Part shown: in pieces, positions 36,661-48,309 of the stretch
How the letters are laid out: every line of letters starts with the position of its first letter
Position numbering within the stretch: position 1 is the first letter of the stretch
NCBI RefSeq assembly: GCF_005239225.2
Contig: NC_133292.1
Location: 6,358,985-6,422,984 of the forward strand
Source of the DNA: Populus alba
Taxonomy: Eukaryota > Streptophyta > Magnoliopsida > Malpighiales > Salicaceae
Length of the DNA: 64,000 nt
Direction: 5' to 3'
The notes under the pieces: generated by a model
The model's input: the letters and a program-made list of their open reading frames with translations, nothing else
The model's database searches: none
Told to the model about the DNA's origin: nothing
Program-made: the position numbers and the translations under genes

Positions 36661-38229
36661 CTCACAACTCTCACAGACTTCTTCTGGATGATCAATGTGA
36701 GGCAAACCTTTGACCATCTTCTTGCTTGCTAGCATCTTCAAACTCATGAAATTCAGATGTCCAAGCCTCAGGTGCCAAAGCCATTCTTCACTGTTGGTGA
36801 TGGCGCTCAAACACCTTGCTGCATCATACTGGATGTTCAAAGGAAACATCCTATTCTTGGACATTTTCACGTAGGCCATTAATCTCCAATTATTGTCTCT
36901 AATTGCCAGATGACAATTCTCCGAGTAAAAAGTATAGCCTCTCTCCAAAAGTTGACCTAAGCTGATTAGGTTCTGTTTTATGGCTGGGACATAATAGACA
37001 TCGGCGATGTAGCTGGAATCGCCATTCTTCATCTTGACTGGGATGTTGTCTTTACCTTTGAATGGAACCTTTGTGGTATCTCCAAAAGTAACTAGACCTT
37101 GCTTGGTCTCATCTAGATTACTAAATAACTCTCGATAGCCGCACATGTGATTGCTGGCTCCAGTATCTAGATACCATATGTCCTCCTTTTTCTTATCAAG
37201 TCCTTGTTGGACAAGAAATGCAGTTTCTTCTCTATCATCCTTCTCTACATAGTTAGCTTGCTCACGTATCTCCAACGGAGCTTTCCATCGGCATTCAGTG
37301 CTATAGTGCCCAAATTGATTGCAGCTATAACATTTGATATTCCTCTTGTCACGGTTATTGTAACCGCCTCCTCTTCCTCTGGGAGTGAATGCATGTTGTC
37401 CTCGGTCTCCTCTGGTGGTGTTTCTGCCACCTCTTCCTCTAAAGCTTGTATTCCAAGAACCTCTTCCTTGGAATCTCTGGAATCCTCCTCTGGATTGTTG
37501 ACTTCCTCCTTGAGTGGTGTAGCCACTTGATGAAGTCTCCCCTTGCTCATATCTGTCCTTGAGAGACAGCTTTGCTTGTAAGGCATGCTCAATTGCCTTA
37601 TCTCCATTTCGCTTTACAATCTTCTGCTCATGAGCTTGCAAAGAACTCATAAGCTCATCAACCGTCAACTTGTCCACATCTTTGGACTCTTCAATTGCGA
37701 CAACAACAAAATCGAATTTTGGATCTAGGGATCTCAAAATTTTTTCAGTAATTCGAGCATCGATGATGGCTTCTCCATTTCTCCTCATCTGGTTGACTAT
37801 CACCATAATCCTTGTGTGATAATCAGAAATAGACTCCGAGGACTTCATTTGTAATAACTCAAATTCACCTCGCAAAGATTGAAGACGAATCTTCTTGATT
37901 CTGTCAGCACCTTTGTATTTCTGTTGGAGAGCCTCCCATATATCATGTGATGTTTCAGCGAAAGCTATGATCTCGAACGTATCTTCATCAAGACCTTGGT
38001 AGATGATGGTCTTGGCTTTGTTGTCCTTCTTTCTGTTGACTTTCAAGGCTTGCTTCTGAGCCTCTTGTAAAGCATCTTCTCTTTCTTTGGACTCTGGTTC
38101 ATCATAACCAGTTTGTACAATATCCAAACACTCTTGTGACCCAAGAAATGCCTTCAATCTGATGCACCAACTATCATAGTTGTCTTTGGTCAGCTTAGGG
38201 ATGAGTGTATGTGTACCTTCTGTAGTCAT
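36577..38229 (-). CDS. Copia gag-protease polyprotein, truncated before integrase
   Basis: 550 residues from ATG 38229. The N-terminal gag (UBN2 type; 'LTKDNYDSWCIRLKAFL', then 'DIWEALQQKYKG' and 'LQSLRGEFELLQMK') makes the capsid. An Arg/Gly-rich linker (about 245-300) precedes a CCHC zinc knuckle (about 312-325, 'CYSCNQFGHYSTEC') for RNA binding. The aspartic protease follows with active site 'DTGASNHMCG' (about 368-377). Then comes the gag-pre-integrase His/Cys domain ('HLRLGHLNFMSL', 'CESCETC'). After that the frame enters a foreign LTR and ends in about 25 unrelated residues. No integrase or polymerase is encoded. The frame has no internal stop. Confidence 0.9.
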   Translation of the reverse strand: MTTEGTHTLIPKLTKDNYDSWCIRLKAFLGSQECLDIVQTGYDEPESKEREDALQEAQKQALKVNRKKDNKAKTIIYQGLDEDTFEIIAFAETSHDIWEALQQKYKGADRIKKIRLQSLRGEFELLQMKSSESISDYHTRIMVIVNQMRRNGEAIIDARITEKILRSLDPKFDFVVVAIEESKDVDKLTVDELMSSLQAHEQKIVKRNGDKAIEHALQAKLSLKDRYEQGETSSSGYTTQGGSQQSRGGFQRFQGRGSWNTSFRGRGGRNTTRGDRGQHAFTPRGRGGGYNNRDKRNIKCYSCNQFGHYSTECRWKAPLEIREQANYVEKDDREETAFLVQQGLDKKKEDIWYLDTGASNHMCGYRELFSNLDETKQGLVTFGDTTKVPFKGKDNIPVKMKNGDSSYIADVYYVPAIKQNLISLGQLLERGYTFYSENCHLAIRDNNWRLMAYVKMSKNRMFPLNIQYDAARCLSAITNSEEWLWHLRLGHLNFMSLKMLASKKMVKGLPHIDHPEEVCESCETCREKKRERKRRVAISSPAALSSCCPM

Positions 38230-38758
38230 CTTGCTCTTTTAATGACTATATCGCCTTTTGGGAGCCGAATTTGACCAAACGGACACTGTAGATCGATCCG
38301 GAATGGTCCAAATAGTCGGGAACCAGTCTGACTTTGTTGAAATCGGGTCAAAAAATGGGTGAACCGGTAAAAAAAACAATTCTGTACGGCGGGCGGTTCG
38401 CTGGGTTGAACCGAGAATATTCTGGGAATATGCCTTCGGCTCGGCTGAGGCTGGAATGCGGCTCGGCTCGGCGCGAGTACGGCTCGGCTTGTGGCTCGGC
38501 TGGACTCGGCTTGGACTCGGCGTATACGGCTCGGCGCGACTCAAATATGGCGCGCGTGTGGCTCAGTCGTCTTCAACCTCGGGGCGCGTGGGATGCGCGT
38601 GGGCGATCTGGCTGAATATTCAGGCGGCGCGTGTGGGCTACCCTGAACTCCGATTTGGATGATTTTTGCGGCAGTGAGTTCGTCTTGATGAGCTCTACAC
38701 TGTGGAATGATCAAAATTCGGATATACCCCAAAACACTTCTGTTTTCCGACGAACGGG

Positions 38759-38770
38759 GCTCTGATACCA
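38759..38770 (-). other. Primer-binding site of the copia element
   Basis: Minus-strand TGGTATCAGAGC, the complement of the 3' end of initiator-Met tRNA, two bases inside the 5' LTR. Confidence 0.88.
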
Positions 38771-38772
38771 AT

Positions 38773-39156
38773 TGTTGGTGGGAGGAGCCACTGGTGGTGG
38801 CTTTGAAACACTCAGAGGGGATAAAACACACTGTTTTATTACACAAAACCGAAGCTTACAATTAAAACAAAAGCTTAACAATACACGCCCTCTCTCTCTT
38901 CTTTCTCTTTCTAGTGTTCCTCTCAATTCTCTCCACTTTGCTCTCTAAGATCATGCCTCTTTTATAGGCATCAATGGCAGCTCCTCTTGCTCCTTTGTCA
39001 TCAATGGTGGCTGCCAAACTCATCTCTTCTTCAACAAAGGTGGCTGCCAACTTCTTCTCTTCTTCAACAATGGTGGCTACCAAAGTCAAGGTTGGTGGTT
39101 GCCACCAACAAGCCTCCTTCTTTGACAATGTCAACATAATTGGCAATATTCCAACA
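38773..39156 (-). repeat. 5' LTR of the copia element
   Basis: 384 bp, TGTTGG...CCAACA, followed on the plus strand by the AAAAT target duplication. This LTR lies upstream of gag and would carry its promoter. Confidence 0.9.
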
Positions 39157-39161
39157 AAAAT
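39157..39161. repeat. Target-site duplication AAAAT (right) of the copia element
   Basis: Exact match to 35085-35089. Confidence 0.88.
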
Positions 39162-40739
39162 GATCGTCTTCTTCAAAGGCCAGTGGAGAGATACGTCCCT
39201 TTCCATCGGTACTGTTTTTTCAAAAAAAAAAAAAAAAACAGTAGTCGGTGGTAAAGGCTGCCTTCTTCTCTCCACCAATGAAAAAGAAAGTAAAGGGAAA
39301 AAACATGTAAAACAGTAGTCGTTGGATGAGGGGGCCTGAATCAATAATTGCCTTGTACAAGAATCAAATTCACTCCATAAAAATACATGAATTAACGTAA
39401 ATTCTTTTTGTTGAAAAAGATATATAAAAAACGGTCTTTAGTTAAAAAAGAAGAAATTGTAATGTTGATTAAAGGATTTGCTTTGGTTGACGTTTAAAAA
39501 ACACAACTGCCACGCTCTCTCTCCTCTGCCCCTCCCATCTTCTTCCCTCCTCTTCCCCTTCGCATTGACATACAAACTCAGCAGCAGCGGTAATGCAAGA
39601 TTTGTGCGGGCAACGGAGAAAAGGCTCAGAGAGGCGGACAGGATAAACACGGGTAACGGAGAAAAAGGTTTCATAAACGGACAGGAAGAAGGTTATTTTA
39701 GTCATTGACTTAACAAAAGGTTGAAAAAGCTGTGACACATCTTGCTTAGAACCCCAGTCCAAAAGGTGATTAATAGCAGACCATGATTCATGCGTCCCCT
39801 CATCATGGGCCTGGCCCACAAATCCTTAGATATTATCTTGGGTGGGTGGCATGGATACAATTAGACAATATGCGTAAAGATAAAACTATTATTAATTAAT
39901 TAATTAGGCCGAAGGAAACTTATAAGACGTACGACGACGGGAGCTTCTAGTGTCAGCAATGCAATTATTGGTCTTGGAAGCATTCTACAGGTTCTGCGTA
40001 AGTGCTTCACTGCTGAGACCACCATTTCTAAGCAAGAAACCAACCAGATCTTTCGTCTTTCGCTTGTTTTGTCGACTTGAGCTATGATTACGAGCCAGCA
40101 AAACCGACCTCCGATCAAGCCTGGCTGCTGGATAATAAACAAGAACATTGTCTGCTACTTTCTCAGGCGACGTGCGTTATCGAGTATACCTGTGCCGGTG
40201 CCGGTGAGTATACATGACAAAGCACGTTACAAAGGATCTAAATTCGATAGCTATAAATATTGCATCCAAACTGTTCTTTAAAGAGACAAAATTATTGATT
40301 TGGAGCTAGAAAACTGGATCAAAAGTTTATCAACAAAAATATTACATATAAACATCAATCAATCTCCCTTTTTTATGTCGTTTTCATCTAAAATTCTTGC
40401 TGCTACGATGCATATGAAATATTCAAACCTATTGGAAACTCAGACGTTAATTGACGCCTTGTTCAAAATCTGCCGTGTTAATTTATATCCACTTTAAGAG
40501 CCTATTTTTTAGTAAATATATACTTCAGGGACCAAAATGTTCCTTTCCCTCCCTTTTTTTAACATGTTGCAGAAAAAACTAACAATCTACTCCGCTCTTC
40601 AAAACATAAAGTTTGAAAACTTTAAAATTCATTAGAAAAAAAGTAGCCTCATGACAAAGAATGAATAATTGAATAATTAAATAACATGAACGTGAAGTTA
40701 ATTGGCTGGTCGACCACATCACCTTTATGTCTATTTGAA

Positions 40740-40945
40740 ATGGGGTTGTTATTATTTTTCAAAATATTTTTTATTTAAAAATATATTAAAATAATATTTT
40801 TTTATTTTTTAAAAATTATTTTTGATATCAGTACATCAAATTAATTTAAAAACATAAAAAATAATTAATTTGAAGTAAAGAAAAAAAATTAACAATTTTT
40901 TAATTTTTTAAAAAATTATTTTTAAAACATAAAAAATGATTAATA
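40740..40945 (+). repeat. AT-rich dispersed repeat (family A)
   Basis: 'ggggttgttattatttttcaaaatat', then the core 'aaatatattaaaataatatttttttat', 'gatatcagtacatcaaa' and A/T runs. Well preserved in the core. Confidence 0.6.
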
Positions 40946-41274
40946 TTTCAAAGATTCCCTCAATCTCAACATAAATATTCTCTATATATATAACGATGAA
41001 AAAAAAATTACCCTCTACATATTCTAGAATATTTTTTATTTTTATTTTTTTAGACTAGAAAGTATTAAAACATTTATGATTTGAATTTAATTTTTTACTC
41101 TCTTTTTTGTAATTTTAAAAAATATTTATAAATAAATTAAAGCATTTTAGTAAAACGTGGAGAACACTTATGGAATTAAATTAGGAACTTGCTTCCGTTT
41201 CATATAGATTGATAGATAGCTTTGTTAATCTATTTATGCAGAAAGGAAGCAGTGAGTTGTGCAAAATAGTTAAT

Positions 41275-41440
41275 TGGTTTTTTAGAGTTTTTTTTTTTTT
41301 GGAAATATATTAAAATAATATTTTTAAAAAAATTAATTTTAATATCAAAACACAACAAAAATTAATTGAAAAAAAACTTAATTTTTTTTAAAAACATATT
41401 CTGCAATGCCAAATATTTTAAGCAAAATGTACCCGTAAAG
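41275..41440 (+). repeat. AT-rich dispersed repeat (family A), shortened
   Basis: 'agagttttttttttttttggaaatatattaaaataatattt', 'aatatcaaaacacaac', then T/A runs. The start of the family unit is degraded. Confidence 0.45.
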
Positions 41441-41651
41441 CCAATAAATTTCTATAACCAAATAAAAAAGTATCTGCCCGTACAAAGAGACAGAAACAAA
41501 ATGGGATGGCCCCTGTCTTATTTTTTCCTTGCTGCCTACAGATGATTGGATACAAATTGTTCTCTCTCTCTCCTTTTCTTCTTCTTCTTCTTTTTTTTTT
41601 TTTTTTTTCTGAAAAGGATATTCATTTATTTTTCAATCAACCTCTGCGAAT

Positions 41652-44600
41652 TCAACCATGCTTTGGTGAAACCTGAATATGAACACCATCTGGGAATAAT
41701 AAAATTGGACTTCGAGTGATACGTCCTCCTTTCACCTTTGCCCATCTGTTACATTAATAAACAGGAGCATAATCATCTTAGATTCTCGATCCCCATGGTA
41801 GGCTACATTTTTTCTCAAATAAATAAAAAAATAATACACACACACACACACCTATATTTGGTGACCAGGACATGGAGGAAGGCCGCCATGTAAACTTTAC
41901 TGAATTCCGCCCCAGCACACTGTCTCGTCCCGCCACCAAATGGCATGAAAGACTTGGAAACAGTGACTTGGTCAAGATCCTGTAGGTTAGGTTAAATAAT
42001 ACAAAAAAATCAGCAACTTATCAGGACTCTTGCAAAAACATATTCAAAACTCTTGAGAAGACATGAATTTCCGTTTTTTTTGTTTTGTTTTTATCCTGAA
42101 AGCTTTTCATTATAAAATGGCACACCTTCCAGCGCCATGGATTGAACTTCAGTGGATCCTTGTATGTTTCAGGATTCAGGTGAACAATAGGCGTAACAAG
42201 CATTATCGTCCAACCGGCCGGAATTGTGTATCCTGGAAGGTGAAGATCATAAGATGCTAAATCAATCAAATCAAGTAATTAATATTGAAAGCAGAGAAAA
42301 CAAATTAAGAGAGATAGCCTACCTTTGACGTTAATATCTTTCAAAGCCTTTCGCAATAAACCAGGTGGAATATTCATCAACCTAAGCGTCTCGTTGACGA
42401 CCTGTTCATGGAAAACACATCCAAGCAAGAAACACAAATAACATTTCAATACTTGAAGCTTAGGTAGATTGATTTAACAGGTGAGATTAGGGTACTGACG
42501 CTCTGTGTAAAAGTCATTTCTTTGTATTCTTCCCATGTCAGCAGGGCATCCGGATTCTCTCTTTTCGTTAGAACTGCCTCATTCTCGACCTGGAAAATAA
42601 ATTACAAGTGTCAGAACATGGATTCATTTTTTCAATATAATGAGTAAGAACTTTGCATGGTTTATTTGGTTATATGGAATTATTATATACACGTACGTAC
42701 CGTCAACTCTTCTAATACCAGAGGGTTTTCAGCAAGAAACTTGATAGCTAGTGTTAGCGTTGTTGACACAGATTCAAAGGCGGCGAATAAAATCCCAAAA
42801 GCGAGTTCAGCAATAAAATCCACTGTCAAAAACTTCTCTGATGCCATATCATTAATAGCTTGATCAAGAAAATCTCCAGGACGTTTATCCGGAGAATTAA
42901 ACCTCTCTTTTATTATATGCCTCACCATGCTCGACATCTTCTCTTTGTCCTGGATAAATAAAGAGATGCGTGATGATTGCTTTTCGGAGAGGTAAGTTTT
43001 TCTTACGAAATATCCGTAATAATTTGAGTGGATGATAATTAAACAATATAGCTCGTTGATTAATTTTCTTGAGAATCTTCCGAGAAAGAAATTTCAAATT
43101 CTAACAAATATTCCCCTTACCTTCATACACTTGTGAAATGTAGTGCCAGGAATATTCAAGGGAAAGGACATGAGACTTTTAATGAAATTGGGCAAGTTTT
43201 CAATTTTCTCCCCCTTTGAGTTTTCAACATCATAACCAAATGCAACCTTCGCGGTGAAGTTGAAAATCATCTACAAAACGCCAGAAAGCCGAGTTAATCA
43301 AGAGCATAAACAATTAATTAAACAATGCTGTAATTAAATATTTGCTAAGCCTCGCAACTCAATTGTATATCCCATGAAAAACAAGCTAGTAAGGCTACAT
43401 CTCACTTGATGTGAATCATGTGAGGAATATCAGATCCATATGATAAATTTGCAGTGTTATTCTAAATAGCAGCTCTAAGAGAAAATGGTAATTAATTACC
43501 CGTGAAATAGCTGATTTAACCTCAACAGGTCCCTGAGTGGACCACCGGCACAAGTTATTGTTTATTGCGACTTCAATTTGAGGAAGCATCTTCTCCCTCA
43601 GGCTCTCACCACCGAAGTGATTCAAAGTAATGCCTCTCAAGTATCTGTGCACACGACCAATCGCAGTAACCTTGGATTCACCTTCAAATGCAAACAACTT
43701 GGCAAAGGAGTCCAAATACCACATCTCCACTAGGTTGCCTTCCTGGGAAAAGATGTACTTGTTGACTTCAGGATCAGCTGAGACTATGATTGGTCTTCCA
43801 ACCAGATTTGTCCGAAAAATGGGCCCATACCTTGAACAAGGAATGTTCAAAAACAATGAAATATATGTAGACCAAGATTATCATATTAGTTAGCCATGAC
43901 AAATATGTTAGCCGCTATATCTTTAGCATTATAAAAAACGGGATATAGACCAAATATTTAGAAATGCAATCCATTTCACAACAAATTGTGAAAAAAATAG
44001 CTAAGCAACACTTCCTCTCGCTCTTTTTTAAGTGGGACTTGAAAATTCTGAATTTCTGATTCAGTTCCAGGCTTCGACATAAGTTAACTGCTGTGGAATT
44101 CTTTTCTCAAATATTCAACCTTAATTAATATCCCTTCTACAATAATTTCATGCGTTCTCTGATGCGTAAAGTAGAGTTTTTTTTTTTTTTTTGTAAAAAT
44201 AATATGATTCAATAAACCAAAATCGTAATATTTTGAGAAATAATGGAGACCAAAATATTTAACCAAGTTCTGCAGTTTAATTTTCAAACTCTCCAAAATC
44301 GTACGTCCAAAACTTGACGAAAGAAAGCATGAGCCAAAGATACTACCGAAGGTCAAGAAAGACCAGTAGCCTGAAAGCCCCAAACTGGCTTGGAAAAAAG
44401 GAGATGTGATATATCGTAATCTAAATGAGATGTAATTCGTGGAAAAACATGAAAAATCTAGCTAGCAACTAGTACACATGGCGTAATTTGCATGTTAGAG
44501 TGACAACTAGCGCAGAGACCTGCAATTATGATCGAAAATATGAAAGAAAACCAGCAAAATTAACTTTTAGCAGCTCAGGCATGCTTTGGCTGAAGAGGAA

Positions 44601-44921
44601 AGAGAAATTTTGTTGAAGGATTAGCACTCTTGCTTATATATATATAAGAGGCTGATCATGGGACAATCAAATCAGACCAACATATAATAAATATATACTC
44701 CCATGTTACCTTTGGATTCGTTTCCTGACGAATGGGTGAATATCTATGGAGTTATGGCTTGGAATGAGTAACTGAATGGTCTCTCCGATGATAGGCAGAC
44801 CCATAGAACCAGGAGGGAGTTGAACTCGAACTCCATTGATTTTTGGGTATTTCCATTTAATAAGCAAATGAGTGTAATATATGACGAAAAGGGCTACAAG
44901 GACCAACCCAATTCCCAACAT
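41652..44921 (-). CDS. CYP87-like cytochrome P450, intact
   Basis: Nine exons: 44921-44710, 43830-43500, 43270-43121, 42949-42701, 42589-42500, 42401-42323, 42232-42126, 41979-41852, 41745-41652. All are in phase, giving 479 residues, the normal P450 length. Parts in order: a membrane anchor (about 2-16); the proline hinge 'LPPGSMGLPIIGE' (about 34-46); I-helix 'FAAFESVSTT' (near 280); ExxR as ETLR (348-351); PERF-like 'FNPWRW' (about 400-405); and the haem loop 'FMPFGGGTRQCAG' with ligand Cys at about 427. The many introns and the I-helix form fit the CYP85 clan. CYP87 enzymes oxidise triterpenoids or steroids; the substrate here is unknown. ER membrane. A broken paralogue lies 7 kb to its left, so the pair arose by tandem duplication. 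Confidence 0.92.
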
Positions 44922-45042
44922 TTTGTGCCTTTTTTGCTTTATCTCTCCCTCGAAGGATAATGGAAGTGGGGAAGAGAAGCAAAGGATAGCACAAGTATTA
45001 GAAGTGAAGGTTGAGTTTGGAAAAATCAGCGAAGGATGATGC

Positions 45043-45049
45043 TTAAATA
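45043..45049 (-). promoter_or_regulatory. TATA-like box of the CYP87-like gene
   Basis: Minus-strand TATTTAAG, 122 bp upstream of the ATG, at nearly the same distance as in the paralogous pseudogene. Confidence 0.5.
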
Positions 45050-47027
45050 GACCTAAGGGCGGCCTTAAAGAATCTAAAGACCCAATTGTTCCAACAAATA
45101 AAGCAGCCTCTGTTTTTGTTTTTTCCTTTTTTTAATCAGGTACGTTCCTTAAAGCATAAAATACAGTATATGTTCAGCAGATGGTCTAACCCGCAGCATC
45201 ATTCCATGATGGCTTGGCGTCTTGAATCAGAAGTCTAAATGCAAAGCAAGGGCTATACTTTCTTTCATTAGTTATTATCTTCCATGAATTATTATTTCAT
45301 TTTCTGTAAATCTATTATATAGTCAGAAACACTTAATTATTTTCTTAAAACAAAAGAAGTGAAGTAATTATTACTTGAAATATTGGAAAGATTTTTCCTT
45401 CGAGTAAATAGCTTTTTTCCTCAATTTGGATAAATACTTGATCTGATACACACAGTTGCCTTCATAATTCTTTTATCGTCAAGGATTAAAAATTTGATTG
45501 CAATCCAATAACTACAAATACTACTACTTAATTAAAAAATATATAAATAATGCTAAAGATATATAAGTAATGAAGTCCTAAAAAATCCAAGTCGTTTAGA
45601 AATAGAATTCTCAAATTAAATGACCGGGTAATCAATTAGTACTAATAATCTCATCCATTCTTCTTAGCTAAGGAGGTTGATAGCTTGTACTAGGTGTTTT
45701 GTATGTCAAGATGACTTGTATCTAGAATCTGCAAAAAGTCCTCTTTGGTGGGGTAGGAACTCTCCAATACTTAAATAAATATATTTTTAGAATAAAAAAA
45801 TACAAGAATATTCTATACAAAAATGCTATGAAAGTATATATACAATAAAGAATTAACCTTTGTTTTAAAAGTTTCATAGTATATATATTTATAGCACATG
45901 AGTCTTGTTATTTTATAAAGAAGAGGGTCTGGAATGTAATTTTATCCTAATAGCATTTAATGAGGTATAAATATCCATTACATCTATATTAATGTTTAAT
46001 AGAAATATGGTGAGTCCCTCGAAGATTTTTATACACCTAAAAAGTGTAAAAAATTAAGGTTCAAAATATCAAATATAGCTAATCCTATAGAATCTAAGCT
46101 CTTCCCCTAGGCTAAACTCAGGGAAAAAGGGTCTTTCTCTTATATATGCCTAGCTAGGAAGAGCAATCATTCTCTTGTATGTTTCAAGGGAGGATAGTTA
46201 TTCTTTTAGGTCTATGGAGGCTCAGCCCTTTCCCTAAACTAGATCCGAGGGAGAATGACCATGCCTAAGGAGGATGGTCATTCTCTTAGGCGTGCCAAAG
46301 AGTGTGACATGAAGATGCATTATTTTAAAAAAAAATTCAAAAGATGATAGTGATGTACCTACTTGGCTTCTTGTTTTATCTAGTTTTTTTTAAAAAAAAA
46401 AAATTGGAGTTGTTTTTGTGCACCTATTACTTGACTTTTCTATTGGTTGTAATGAAAAAAGTAGAGTTGTTCTTATATGGCTAGAACAATATTATTGAAT
46501 ATTTGTATTTGTTAGAACAATTATTGGGTACATAAGAGAATTGGAGTCCCCGTGAGGAGATTAATTACTATCCCATGTGCTAGGATCTTATTACCCAAGG
46601 GAATTTTTTTATAGAAGTTAAAAGGGAATGGAGTAGTTTTTGTTCAGTTTTCCACTAACAACGTTATTGAAAAAATTGTGGAAAAACTTCATAAAAAAAT
46701 AAATTTTTATTGGCTGGTGAGTTTTTGACTTGTCTCGATCATGAAAAACAAGTCTCTCATGAAATGAGATACACTTTAATGCTTAAGCCATTATTTAAAT
46801 TTGTTTCAGCAAGTGACAAGTATGCAAAAAAATTAAGATGATAAAATATATGTATTTTATATGTATAGGAAAGATGCTAGATGTAGAGTTATTTATATGA
46901 AACCTATTTTTTTTTTTAAACCTGAGAATATATCATCTTGAAAAATATTTAAAGAATATCTTGGATAGTTTTCTTTCACAGTATTCTTAATACTAAATAT
47001 GTTATTATCAAATAAAAAAACACGAAA

Positions 47028-47055
47028 TAAATAATAATAATAATAATAATAATAA
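47028..47055. repeat. (ATA)n microsatellite
   Basis: About nine AAT/ATA units in a row. Confidence 0.85.
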
Positions 47056-48309
47056 ATGCTACCATGATATTTCATTGAGCACGACGTCAAAATCAAAGAA
47101 AAGTCTAAAAAATGCTAATAAATATGTTAGATGAGGCACTGATGTTATTCTCATTGAATAAGAATGCTAAAGTTATTGTTGATAGGAAAATGTAATTTTA
47201 TTAATATATAATAATGACAGAACATTATCATTATAATTTTCATAAGACTTGGAAAAAAAAATACGAAAATTGAATCTATTCGAATGAAAGCAACCCAATA
47301 TAGTAAGTATTGAAATTTCAAATTGTACGCTTGTCCTCTCCATTTTAAAAACTTTTCAATGAGTTTCCTCTTTTAAATTGTTTACAATTGGAGACTTTTC
47401 TATGTGTCTCAATCTTAGAATTTTCTTGTCATGTGTTATTAATTGAACAAGTCGGACTACACAATACTATTTATGAAAAAATTAAAGATTTAATTTTAAA
47501 AAATATAACTCAATTGATCAGAATCTAAATTTATTCTCTAGAAATCACCAGTTTAAATCTCATAAATCTCATGGCTACTAGAAATTTATATGATTGTTAA
47601 CTTCAAGACCCATAAGATTAGTTGAAATGCATACAAGCTACCATAACATCCATGTTATTAAAAAAAATAAATTATAATGATCAAATATCAAATCCTCTCA
47701 TCAATATTGAAAGATCAAACAATTTCACAACTTGAAATCCAAACATAATTGTAAATTAATTGATTCTTTAATGCATCATAGATCCTTGAACAAACTTGCA
47801 AAACACACACCAAAAAAAAAATCAATGATTGAGTATAAAAAAATTGAATTTTAGAATATCATATAGCTAGATCTAAGTTCGTGATTATTTGAAGCATTGA
47901 TCGAGCACATCAAATCTAATAACTAAATTTGAGAATTAAAAAAAAAAAAAAAACAACGGGAGAAAAGTTATTAAGAGTTCTTTATTGAGTTTTTTTTTTT
48001 TTTCATTACAAGTCACGTGTCCATACGTTATAGGTGTATACAACTTTAAAAATGATAAATATCACATATCTTGATTTTAAGATTAATGTTTACTAATTAT
48101 GAATATGTCACATGAGTTAATAACAAGATTTAATAAGAACAGTAATTCGATAAGTATCCTTAGCATTTAAGTGATGTTCACTGTTCGTGTGATCCTAAGA
48201 TTATTATTAATCATATATTTCACCAAATAATTAGCGCCGCTTTCCATGACCAGTTTGTTAATTGCTAATTAAATTCTTTCTCTTCTCCTTATGGGAGCTC
48301 TAATATTTT

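Larger units (their letters stand above)
35090..39156 (-). mobile_element. Non-autonomous Ty1/copia-type LTR retroelement, gag-protease only, chimeric
   Basis: A complete insertion of 4067 bp, transcribed leftward. The two LTRs (35090-35475, 386 bp; 38773-39156, 384 bp) begin TGTTGG and end CCAACA. By eye they differ only by one CT unit in a CT run, so the insertion is young. A primer site complementary to initiator-Met tRNA lies two bases inside the right (5') LTR. A purine tract abuts the left (3') LTR. Target duplication AAAAT flanks it. The only coding frame is gag-protease (36577-38229). Integrase, reverse transcriptase and RNase H are absent, so it needs enzymes from a partner. A second LTR end with its own primer site sits inside at 36370-36660. 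This resembles the TR-GAG type of plant element, but the internal LTR junction is unusual. Confidence 0.9.
39157..41651. other. Intergenic region between the copia element and the intact CYP87-like gene
   Basis: 39157-39161 is the right target duplication, and 39218-39237 includes a long A-run. 39480-39720 has balanced composition, but neither strand gives a recognisable protein. AT-rich repeat copies lie at 40740-40945 and 41275-41440. A long T-run at 41585-41610 precedes the gene's 3' end. Confidence 0.5.

Noticed and set aside
35293..39318. Two near-identical 'MAAPLAPLSSMV...' frames
   Set aside because: They lie in the two LTRs of the copia element and are repeats of LTR text, not genes.
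39438..39819. Overlapping minus frames of 78 and 116 codons
   Set aside because: Low-complexity C/T-rich DNA gives long frames by chance; no domain or splice logic found.
44631..44648. TATATATATATAAG as a promoter for the intact CYP87-like gene
   Set aside because: It lies in intron 1, downstream of the ATG; the TATTTAAG at 45043 fits better.
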